DNA of 64,000 nt from Saccoglossus kowalevskii (taxonomy: Eukaryota > Hemichordata > Enteropneusta > Harrimaniidae), in assembly GCF_000003605.2 (NCBI RefSeq), contig NW_003130854.1:438072-502071 (forward strand), given 5' to 3'. Every line of letters starts with the position of its first letter. Within the stretch, counting starts at the first letter, position 1. A program made the position numbers and the translations under genes. Below the pieces are notes generated by a model. That model was not told the origin of the DNA. It saw only the letters and a program-made list of their open reading frames with translations, and did not search any database. This document shows, piece after piece, positions 1-15,662 of the stretch.

Positions 1-2715
1 AATGCATTTGCGAATGTAATTCATATACATGTACACATAAGCCCTCGCCTAAAAACAAATGTCAATTTCGGAATAAATATATTTCTGGTAAATATATTAT
101 ATTTCACGAATCGAAAATTCTAGTACAGCAAAATGACCGGAATCAAAACTGAGCAATGAATGCATGAAAAAAAAATACATCACCCAAACACAATTCACCA
201 CTTTTACTCATTGTTTCAGGGTAAATGTTTGTATTGATCTATGACAATATCAATAATTGTGCCATGTGGAGCATTGAAAATACTCTCGAAAACAATCCGA
301 ATATATTCATTTATATCTGATATTTAGTGGTTAAACATTGAGGTCAGAATACTGAGTTTTAAATCAAAACTAACAACCCAGTCGAGAGGAAGACGGTTTC
401 TATATAACAATGAGCTTTGAATTCAATTCAGATGTCATGCCGTGTTGCTTGTACGCTCCGATATACACATAGTACGACAAATCGCAAAAAGCCGAATCGT
501 GCTGATATGTGATGTTATAAGTGGCGATGTGGCTGTCACCTGTAAAAGTTCATACTGCAATTAGTCTCTCCATAGATAACAGTGTAAACACTTGAAAAAA
601 ATATTTCCCACAGATTGTTAACTTTAGCAGTTTCCCTGGGTTTAAAACCATATGGTAAATATAATCATCACAGTAATCAAATAATCTAGCAATTGACCAC
701 GCTGATACTCTGACAGTTTTCTCTAGTACTACACTCTAAGGCTTGGTTATTGCGATTTTATATTTAGTAATGTAGTTTAAATCGAAATCTTATTACAAAA
801 AGGAAAATAAAAATCACACTTCTCCATTGTTCTTCAAACCGTTGTGTCAAAACAATGCGATCGTCTCTTGACCTGTTGAAATTTATTTGTATGACTCATT
901 CACGCAAAATAATAAAATAAAATATTTCCAGTTACTTCGGCCAGAAAGAGAAAATGTTATCATTAAGAATAACAGTCATGCGGTGTTTAAATATTTAAAA
1001 CGTAATCACTCACCTAGCATTAAAAGATAATTCATTTGACACTGTTTAGCATTGATTACATTCTTCGTAATAGCAATCGAAGTTGAAAGCACATTTTGTG
1101 TTTTATTGGAATGACGGGGAATGAAATTAGAGGAAAATGTGACACCTTTGTTTATGCGAAGACGATGTTAGCTAATACACACACCCCATTGCTTGAATTC
1201 CACTGGGAAATTTTTGCAATGTATATAATCCTGGGAGATCGTCGTAATTTAGCTGCTCCTGTCGATCGTATATCGGCAAAGCTATACATTAAGTTGTTAA
1301 CACCCCTCTGAGACATTTCAATTTCGTCGAAAATAAACCTGAAGGTTAGGTTAGACATTTTTTTTTGTGAAACTCACAAACACGCACTGTGTGCCTGGTG
1401 ACATCACCATCGTATGTATTATTTATGTAATCACGTATTTTTGCCACATTAAAGTACAAAGTGGGGCTATTTATGGAGCAATTTTCATGAGAATCAATTA
1501 TGCCGCCCCGACTGCGTGAATGTATATGGGCGAATTTAATTTAATATAAGATGTGTTCCTAAGAATTGAGGTCAATTGACCACTAGCCACTCAAAAAAGC
1601 AATCATAGCATTCCATCTGGCATACCCCGCGTAATGGTTACGATTTGATTATGTGTTGGCACATCATGGAACAAATGGCACATCAACAACAATACTCCGA
1701 TGGAGTTTACCCTTACAATGTATTTTGTAAATGAACATTAAAGTGTTTCGTCATTTTACATTTGTCGTTGAAATTTGTATACACAATGATTTGTGTTGAA
1801 ATGCACATTCTATCCAATACATGGATGAAATCATGTATGTGCGAGCATACATATTTTGCTTAGCTATTTGCAAATAGGAGCTAACATACCCAACCATGGA
1901 TCTTTCGACACAATACGTATAGGGAAATCTAAAGAAATCCATGAACACAATACAAATGAGCGGCAATGATTGACAACAAACTTTACAAATCAAAAACAGC
2001 TAACACCTGACAAGTACACTACTTAGTCAAATCACTGAGAGACATTTATATGGAATCCATGGTATACATCAAGTCAGGTGTCAAGTCGCAAGTAATAATC
2101 ACATTTATACCATACATTATGGCGTACTGCCCAACTTTTATTCTGTATTATTCTTTTCCGACTACTACATTAGTGTAGGAAACACCACGAGACAAAGAAG
2201 CGTTGAGAGAGTCACTTATACAATGGCTGCTTTATTTTAATTTGAAGCACTAGACAATATCAACATAATTTCCTCATCAACGAATCCTTTTTTAATTTCT
2301 GCTATCATTTGAGACTGATCGCTTATAATCCGCTTTACGATTTCACTGCTTACACATTTCATTCTCTAAACAACAAACTGAAATTTCAGGCCAGCGGCTT
2401 TTAAGTTTGCAGCATGGAGTTGTGACAAGTGACACTATGGATTGTCTCTCAGTAATGCAATAAATCACCTGCTTCAATACGGTTGCTGATTGGCTGCTCC
2501 GTTTTCAATATACAAATTATAAATTATGCCAAAACGTGGCATGTGTTCTTTTTCAAAAAGTACAAGTATTCAGCAGACGTCGTGGTATTTGTATTATAAT
2601 ACAATGTATACTTAGTGATACATACCACTTTATTGCGACAATGATACGTAACGTAATGTCAACGTCTACATTATTCATTTATTACCAATATATTTAATTT
2701 GCGGCAAATGATTAG
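1..2715. other. Intergenic, nothing recognised
   Basis: AT-rich sequence with ordinary CpG content. Short open frames only (up to 80 codons), none protein-like. Confidence 0.6.
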
Positions 2716-3205
2716 ATGATAAACACAAATGACGAATGGAACATAATAAAACAGTCAAAGGAAATAGCAAGACGAATAGGACAGGTTTGGGCAAGCGTTG
2801 GAAGATATAATGATATACTACGAGATAAAAGAAAGATAGTGGTTTGTGCCAAAAGAAAGATAATGGACAATATAATAACTCTAGCTATGGCACACATCGC
2901 CGAAACGCAGTCATATACATTCACACTTCAAGTTGCTAAAGGATGCATGGAACGAGCCTTGCAAGGGGATAGGAAGAGAAAGAAGGTGAGGGGGAAATAA
3001 AATTGTAGATATCATAGCCAAAGTGAAATCATTGTCAGGTCACATAGGAAGAATGGCAGCTAACCGATGGGCACGTAATGAACACCACATGAAAGGAAGC
3101 GTGGGAGCGGAAGACCCAAAAAGGGCATGGGGACTCTGAGACTATATAAAAAACAAAAGCAGTAGAGGTGAATTGGATGAGAAGAACCGGATATTATGCT
3201 GAAAA
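2716..3205 (+). pseudogene. Broken LINE fragment: C-terminal region of a non-LTR reverse transcriptase (RTE/CR1-like)
   Basis: The translation from 2716 contains ARRIGQVWASVGRYNDIL, then AKRKIMDNIITLAMAHIAET, then CMERALQGDRKRKKVR. These match the well-known C-terminal segment of invertebrate endonuclease-reverse transcriptase polyproteins (ERRI..GWAAFGKL..., K.FD...LPVLTYGAET, AMER..LG...RDKVRN). After a stop at 2998-3000 the match resumes in another frame from 3005: VDIIAKVKSL, GHIGRMAANRWA, then WMRRTG around 3170. The piece is thus frameshifted, lacks the endonuclease and the catalytic YADD core, and is dead. Clade assignment between RTE and CR1-like types is uncertain. Confidence 0.75.
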
Positions 3206-7738
<4,533 letters not shown>

Positions 7739-7859
7739 TTCACTTTAAAATTTGTAACGACAACAATAAAAGTGCTGACAATAAATTCCCCGAAGACAGA
7801 TGCGTTCATGAATGTAAATTTTCCGGTGGTTATTAAGAATAAAGTAGATAACACTGAAA

Positions 7860-7926
7860 TACAGGGGTATAATAATAGTGATAATAATAAAATAAATAAT
7901 AAATAGATAATAAATAATAAAATAGA
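7860..7926. repeat. AATA/GATA-rich simple sequence
   Basis: Imperfect AATAAT, AATAGATAAT and AAAATAGAT units between the (TA)n run and the LINE fragment. May have grown from the same slippage-prone segment. Confidence 0.7.
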
Positions 7927-7959
7927 TGGCCTTGGGTATTATGAATAATATCGTGGATA

Positions 7960-8400
7960 TGTTTGATTTCATTGTGTAATGTATCATGGGTACGTCAAGG
8001 TGATCAACTGTCACCAGCCCTGTTTATATTGGTACTTGAAACCCTACTCATAAGCGAGGTAACAGAAGTATTGCTGACATCACCGTATCTGGAAAGGTCA
8101 GAAGTCAAAGAATCCACAGTCGCGGATGACATGACATGTTTTTTTTATCAAACAATGATTCAGTAGACAACTTAATGCAGACAAAGCTGAGGCGGTCTAG
8201 TTGGGGAAATGGAGAAACACAAAAGAAATACAGTTTGTGGTTAAATGGCCCACCTCGCCTATAAAAATTGTGGGAGTCCATTTTTCATATGACAAGGAGG
8301 AAATGCCATGAATATATATTGAACACAGAAATGTACTTAAAAAACTCATTAGCAACTCATTTTTCAAAAAAGTGAATGTTCTGTGAAATAAAACCTCGAT
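7960..8400 (+). pseudogene. Broken Tx1/L1-clade LINE reverse transcriptase fragment
   Basis: WVRQGDQLSPALFILVLETL (from about 7987) is the RQGDPLSPxLF motif of the reverse transcriptase domain, and VADDMTCFF about 40 residues on is the YADD catalytic motif with its Y replaced by V. The match continues in a second frame from 8171: LNADKAEAV, GKWRNTKEIQF, then KWPTSPIKIVGVHFSYDKEE, a signature of Tx1-like L1-clade elements (WP..P.K.LGV.FSYD). Stops and at least one frameshift interrupt it. Weak similarity may go on to about 8700. The endonuclease end is absent, possibly lost at the (TA)n run just upstream. Confidence 0.8.
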
Positions 8401-8719
8401 CTACAAATTGAATGGATAAGAATGTCCAAAATTATCATTTGACACAAAACAAAAGACTTTCATTTCAAGATACTACAAAATATACTTTATACAAACGATC
8501 ATTTGCATAAAATAAATGCAGGACGATTTTCTGAGTTGCAATAAACTTTCTTTTACGAGTATAGTGAAGCGTACGAACACCTTTTTATGTCATGTAGATT
8601 TACTGTATCCCTCTGGAAAAATAGTATTCAGGAAATGGGAAGACCACTGAAAATCACTAAGATAACCTGGTAAACTTTGCATGATACTAGGAAACCCCAA
8701 ATATGGCTCGCAGTTCAGA

Positions 8720-11700
8720 AACCATATATACATGTATTACTAAAAATATAAACGGAAATCAAAATACGCATTTCCAAATTGAGAGTGAGATTGCCAAACG
8801 AATGGGTCTCCTTAATACCGAATCAACATTATTATCGACTGATTAGAGTGTCTTACTATCGTTTCAGTCATTCTGTAAACGATATTGTTTATGTAAATGT
8901 TGCTACACTGCTCAGTGTAAGTTATTATCAACATTGCTAGTAAATGTACAGCAATTGCTTTGAATGTTATTGAAGTTGTTTTGCTACAATAAAGATTGTT
9001 GTGATACATTCGAAACGCACCCAGACTTCATGTAATAATAAGAGAATTTTTTATCCAAAAAATTAAGATATTAAAAAAAAATTACGATTAGAATGATGTT
9101 ATTTCTACTACTTTGAATTGAATTCACTTAAAACACAACCCTACATATAGAGTTGCAATTTATTTATCGGATTGCAAGTCGCAAATCGTGGTTTAGTGGT
9201 GACCCACGGTTATATCATATATTATAACCGAATTAAATTTTACAGTGAATCTCACACGTGCATTGTAGAATGTATGATTAATGCTTTCTCGTTCTATACA
9301 CTAATTATTGAATAAATCAATGTAATAAATAATTTGGCGTTTTGGACAAGCTTTACCTGAAACGCTGTATGCATATAATAAAAAAAATGTATCAATAATA
9401 CAATGAAAAATGTTAAAGCAACACCTCATATTATACAAACACGTTACATGCACAACTCGTGTCGAGCTACATATCGAGTTACATAGTTTATTTGACCAAA
9501 AATTGCTCAACAATTTGAGTCGTTAAGCGCGGTAGACGGCGTTGAAGGAACGCCAGAATAAAGGGGATATGTTGTTTTTCTTTTGTTTGTTTTTTTGTAA
9601 TTAATATAAGAATCCCAACAGAGCCATCTTTTCACAGACAGAGATTACGAGCCGACAATGTGGAGCCGTGATGAAACCTGATACAATAACACGAGTAAAT
9701 TTCTGATATTGTCATTAATCAAACATTATTATCTCCTTACGACGATATTTATTGTCGAGGATTGCGTAAGTAATATTTGTTGACAATTAATGAATCTTAT
9801 TTTCAGTACCACTTTCGTTTGATACATTGTTTCGCGACGTGCTTTTATATATCACATAACAAAAACACTTTTGATTCATTGGATGGTGCAGGAAAGTGCC
9901 ACGGTGTAGGCGAATGTTGAATGTCATTTCCGAAAGTTTGTGAACTATGGCGGTTTAACTAGAATAAATTTTGTTCCTACTTACGAACGCTAATGAATCC
10001 CATTCAATTTCCGCAGTCTTAATGAAGCCGTGAATTTAGCATTTTGTATATACTCGTTTGTGTCCCCCTACTCATACAATAACTAATGGCTAATTTGTCT
10101 AGAATAATTTGTATGCATAATTGGATAGCAGAGTACTAGTGTACATTATTTGCATTAGGTTTTGTGAATAAAGATGTACGAGAGATTGCTAGTCTAGTGT
10201 TTTTTCCTAGTACTTCGATATCAGCATACGACCTGACAAAAACTTTGAAAAATTTGAAAAAATTCTCTGTGCTGAACAGAAGTTAATTTAGATAAATACA
10301 AAGCGTCTGTTACACGCTACGGCATTTGCTCGTGGATAATTAGATTCATACCACGTGACAATGAAATGACCATTGTAATGAGTATCTTTGCCGAGAACCT
10401 CCATCTATGTCTACAAATGCTCTGTCGTTAGATGCTAAATTTTCTGTTGCTGGTGTTAACACGTGTTTTTGAACCGAACTCTTTGCCATATTTTAAATTC
10501 CAGACGAAACACGTTGACTAAAGCTGCACTTTCTTACCCAAGGTGCAAAGTCAAATTCACAATAACGATTTACATATTAGCATAGTTATGCGTGTTTTCG
10601 CACGTCTTTCCTGGTAAACATTCTACGTGTAACTGAAATACCAACGTATAGCCCGCTGCACACTGTCCGGCGCATCGCGGTTAAGTTCGAACAGATTCAG
10701 TCTTTACGATTGACATTTCGTGTCTGTGTGTTGCTTACTGCTACTATTGAGTACATCTGATTTTCATTTAACTTGCTTGCACTCTATCTATTTTCCCAGC
10801 ATGCAACATGCCAAATAGAGTTTCTTTGGGATCACTATTCTACATTTGCTTGCATACAGACGAATGTAACTTAAGTATGTAAGTATACATGTAACCCAAA
10901 TTTCGTCATCGTTTCTTAAATACCAGTTACATGATTAGCCATAAAATATATAACTATGTTAACAATAAGATGACAATACTGTCTGAACAAAATTACCTAC
11001 GAACATACACATATATGTATTGTGAATTTTCTTACTTTGAATAATGTTCATATGCAAATTAGTTGAAAGACAACCCTTGAACGATGCGTATGACAAAACA
11101 TATGGACGTATATTACACTAAACGTTGTTACAAAATACTGCAGTGCGCGTGGGAGACAGTGGGTGAAGCGGCGGTCGGAGAAGTTTTATTAGACGCTTCA
11201 GTGATTAAAATGCGGAGATGTTTTTTCACAGGGTGTATTCGAGTATGTTTTAGCTCTACAATCATACATCATGAAGACCAGTCTGTTGTTTTTTTGTTAA
11301 TGTCCATTCATAATTCCGCGATATTTATTAATAAATCAAGTGCTTGAACCCAGTTTAATACTTCATTGATTAAAAGTGTCACATCCACGTTTCAACAAGG
11401 TGATTTTTTAAATCTTACTCCATCTCGCCTAAAAACTGTGCGTATCGCCACGCACACTGTTACGACTCGCCATGACTGTACATGTGGAAATGAGTTGAAA
11501 TGAATCGGGTAATGTCAGTCGGACGGTATATGGCAGGTTTAAGACGCGATAAGCACACTTTCGATTTCTGGCTTCTCAAGGGCTTATATTCAATTTGTCA
11601 ACAGTCGGGGCGTTATACTGCGTAATTCCAAATAGAGCACACATTCCCGTCCTTGCCCCGTCATCTCACATTAATGTCAGTACGTCGTCTATTACTCCCC

Positions 11701-12151
11701 AGTTAATTGGTATCGTGACGTATGGTGACGGTTCATGATTGCATGTATACGACAAGGCTGCAGGTGTTCCCATGTGAAAGCCGGTATTGTATGGCGTACT
11801 TAACAATTTGTTATGATTCTAATAAACGTGATTCTGCAGATGTTCAACCTGCCGTAGTCGTACTCTGAATCATAAATGATAGATGACGTCATCTAACCGG
11901 ACGCAGGTGGTAGCAAACCACGGGTATGATCGTATAACACATCCCTGCATATGGTATCCTTTTCGAAGGATACCATTATTTACGTACCATCTACCTAACA
12001 TACGGTCAGTATTGCAAGATTGTATTCGATTGTTTGTGTAATAGCCACACTGGGCAAAATTTACACTGTGTAAATGAATATGCAAATTAACCAGACAAGT
12101 TCTTTGATGTTAAATCATGTGTAATGTTTCACTTGTTGAAATTGACACAAT

Positions 12152-12155
<4 letters not shown>
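8720..12155. other. Intergenic, apart from the hairpin at 11.95 kb
   Basis: No recognisable coding, RNA or repeat feature. A small inverted pair (GGCGTT...AACGCC) lies at about 9538-9554, and one CRE palindrome at 11884-11891. Confidence 0.55.
11951..11976. other. Perfect 11-bp hairpin with TTCG loop
   Basis: ATGGTATCCTT and AAGGATACCAT are exact inverted copies around TTCG. If transcribed from either strand it would give an 11-bp stem (loop UUCG or CGAA). Confidence 0.7.

Positions 12156-12239
<84 letters not shown>
12156..12239. repeat. (GT)n microsatellite, 42 copies
   Basis: An uninterrupted GT run of about 84 bp. Potential Z-DNA former; no coding frame. Confidence 0.97.
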
Positions 12240-12240
<1 letters not shown>

Positions 12241-12769
12241 GTTATGTTTGCCACGAACTTGCATCTGCGCGTCAATTTTAACAATATAGCAAGTGAATAG
12301 AAATGTGTCTGTAGAAGTACCATAAAGAATACGTTCAATCCTGGAGAAAATAATGTTCCTTCATTATACATCATATAAAAAGAGACGAAACTATGAATTT
12401 AACTTATCAAACGATACAATAATGCACGGTTAGAAATTAATGTTACTATATTTGTAAATGCTACAGTATTGTTTCATACAGAAATATGCACTGGATTCTA
12501 GGAACTGTCTCTACATGTAAATATGTTACGGGCTCTTTTATTCCAGATGATTTATTGTAATTTACCTTTATATGCGGGATTGTATTGATGTAATAATCCT
12601 GTACATCATCCAATCATTTGATTTATGTTAATATAATCCAAGCTGTTGCCAAATGACTCCAATGAAATTACGAATGAACGAGCAACGGCCTGAGTAAGAA
12701 TCTACTTAGACAGTGACCTTTTGTCTCTAGTCTACGGGTGTACACTGCCCTAGAAATACTCTAATGGCA

Positions 12770-13009
12770 GTTGGCGGGCATGCGCAGTTAAATGCGCTGG
12801 ACTGAAGAAAATATGGATCGCGTGCCACTAGCTATTTTCTAACATGTCGAATAACCGTGAATTAGTGGTAATGACTTTGACTATGAGATGTGATAAAGTG
12901 ATAAGTAGGAGTTTATGATACAGTGAGATTACCTGACTTATAGAAAAGCGAGGCAGCACGGAATAAAGTCGACACTAATGGTGTAGCAATCAGGATCCTC
13001 CTCAAGCGG
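12770..13009 (+). promoter_or_regulatory. Candidate promoter plus noncoding exon with strong splice donor
   Basis: GGGCATGCGCAGT at 12777-12789 resembles an NRF-1 site, common in CpG-type promoters. About 220 bp on, the sequence CTCAAGCG is followed by GTAAGT, a consensus donor with its GT at about 13010. The interval between has no long open frame, so it could only be a 5' untranslated exon. Its downstream partner is unknown; it could be a distal start for the YPEL gene or belong to another transcript. This is an inference from two motifs. Confidence 0.2.
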
Positions 13010-14199
13010 TAAGTTTATTTAAGGTGCTGACTTCAAATCGGATTGATTTGTCTTTAATGTTGGACATTTCTTATTAGTGGACTACATACATAAATACACA
13101 TATTAGCTGTACTCATGTAAGCGCAATTATCCGCTAGCCCCTGGCAGAATGGAACTTAATTTACATATTAAGATACGTAAGTCGCAGTTTTGTCCAATCA
13201 TGGCCAGTATTTTATAAGTAATAATCATCTATTCAGTTAACTACAATATCAGTGATTTAGCCCATTTATGCACAGGTTGCCTATAAAATACGGATTTATT
13301 AAAAGGTCAGACACATAACCCACGTCATATGTCGTCATACTACATGAACTGTTTCCATGTATTTCCCGATGTCATAATATCGTGAGCGCTGACAATCGGC
13401 ATCGCTATGTCTACGCCAAAGAAGTCAACAAAGCAATCGTGTTTCTATCTAAAAATCACCAACGCATCCCTCCCAGAATACAATGCGTGTATCTCGTTGA
13501 CACACGCGCACACATATGGCAGTGATAAACATCAGATGTGCTTCATATCTGTTTTGTAGAAATTAGATAGAAGGTTAAAGTCGTCGCACCATTAACAATT
13601 AATCCAATTTTGACTAAACATACATTTCCTGTACTATAAAGCGTAGCAGAAAAAACACCTTGCACGTAATCAAATCAACGACTTGCTTTAACGACTAATT
13701 ACGCATCTTTTCGGTTTCTCGATCCCCTATTGCGTTACCCATTTGCTAATGGAAATAGCGCTATGTCCATTGCTGGTAAATTATCCTGCATCGAAAATTA
13801 CTGGATGACAATTGTGAACACTGAATATGTGTTTGATTACTGTAGTCTATTCACGGCGATGTGTGTTCTATTGTTGATATCATTCGTGTCTTTCAATTCA
13901 AATACAATATATATCATATGAAAACCTCAAGGAAACACCTACAACTTTGGAGATCTCCTGAGATTACATGTACATTTCACAGTCCTTTAAACTCACTGCT
14001 TAGGAGGCAATTATACACGTAAAGTGTAGAATAAACGAGCATTATAAAATGTGCAACAAACGGGGTGATTGTTTTTCAATTCAGAGATGTTCAATTTCAT
14101 TTAGAATTATAGATTGCTTGTTTTATTTCTTTTGTCTCAGAAATCAACAAGATATATTAGTCAGGGTGTAGGATCATACATAATACGATACGATATGAA

Positions 14200-14420
14200 G
14201 TCTTGTCGCGTTGCAGCTCGGTATGAAAAACATGAAACGTTGTATTATTCTAACCGACCACCGTAACATTGCGTTGAAAGACCGCTCATAACGCGCCACT
14301 TCCTCAACGTGCTAGCGCTAACTCGCGGTCCAGTGACGCGGAGTGCTTGACCATGATTTTCGCACTAACCACGTGACCACTTAATCGACGAGTCCACGCC
14401 TGTCATTGTCGCTTTCTTTA
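14200..14420. promoter_or_regulatory. Local CpG-rich patch with CACGTG
   Basis: A short CpG-dense block (TAACGCGCCAC, CTAGCGCTAACTCGCGG, GTGACGCGGAG) with ACCACGTGACCA at about 14370, in AT-rich DNA. It could be an enhancer or minor promoter, but no donor or open frame is convincingly linked. Confidence 0.2.
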
Positions 14421-15474
14421 AAAAAAAAAAACTCCATCAAATATTTATTGTACTTCTCTTCATAGTCTCGGTTCTCTCCCACTCGTGTCGTCCTGCTAAT
14501 TTACTCAATGAAATCCACACGAACGAAAATATATCTCGCATTTGAAGAAAACATAACCATTTCCCTGAATTCTTAAACACTGGTTTCTGGTATCACGCGA
14601 GATTCAATAAATGTATGTAAATTAGTTATAACTCTGTCAGAGAGGAAGGGGAGAATATTATCACTAAGGATACATATGATTTCCATATACTCATCATGGC
14701 CAATTGCATTCAGGCGGAAGTTATCTGTGTGTACATTGGTCGCTTATGCGTGTAATTCACTTTCCAATACATGTTTTCTGACGTGTAGAAAATATAGTCG
14801 ACATATTGTACAAATAAAGATTACTATGAATTCAAATTTGTTAATTGGCAAAACATTATGTATTTCCATTAAGGTTTTCGCGTTTTATTTTCCATACATT
14901 GTAAAATGTCAATCTCGCCTGCCAAGAAGAATCGTGTATATTATTATTTACATGATGAATACTGAGTCTCAAGTCCCGTACATGTCTATCATACACTTAT
15001 AAGTTTATGCCGTTATTTTAATTTTTTTTAATTTTATTCGTTAATGGCATGCACACTCATATGCCACTGTGTGTCGTGATTACCAATATTCCACATATCC
15101 ATGCTGACAACTAGAATATAAAAAACCCTCACAAAGTTTTTTTGTTGAAGTGTGATCGAGTGTCATGCGCTGATTTAGATAATGCGTTGGTGTTTCACGA
15201 GACATTCAGCAATGAAACTCGCAAACTATTATTTTCATAACTTGTGTCAGAGCGTCACTTGCCCCGCCAATGGCGTGAATATTGCATTGCCACATGCGAT
15301 CAGAGTGTTGCTATTTACATACATAATTTAATGAGTAATATACTAACATATAAATGTTTAACGACGTGACACTATTTTTAAAACAGCCTGATACACTCAA
15401 AATTGCTTATGATACACGAACCATGGTATCATCACGTTGTTGTTTACGAACGGGACGTCTTTCCTTTACGGCAT

Positions 15475-15662
15475 GTCAGGTGACACCATGCTGTTTTAAG
15501 TCGCGTCACGCCGTTTAACGTCAAGTTACGACTTATCACACCAATAGATCGCGCCAACTCACACCGTTTCACATCGCTACTTCGAGTCGCGCCTTACCGC
15601 GGCCCACCGCTACGTCACGTCACGTCATATCTCATCACGTTACGTCAGAGAATAACACACGA
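15475..15662. promoter_or_regulatory. Cluster of GTCACG/ACGTCA-type words
   Basis: In under 200 bp there are many short CpG words: GTCGCGTCACGCCG, TTTAACGTCAAGTTACG, CTACGTCACGTCACGTCA, CACGTTACGTCAGAG. They resemble half CRE and E-box sites and look like a degenerate 10-12 bp repeat. Regulatory function is only a possibility. Confidence 0.3.

Noticed and set aside
12129-12374. Frame with long (TH)n peptide
   Set aside because: Translation of the (GT)n microsatellite.
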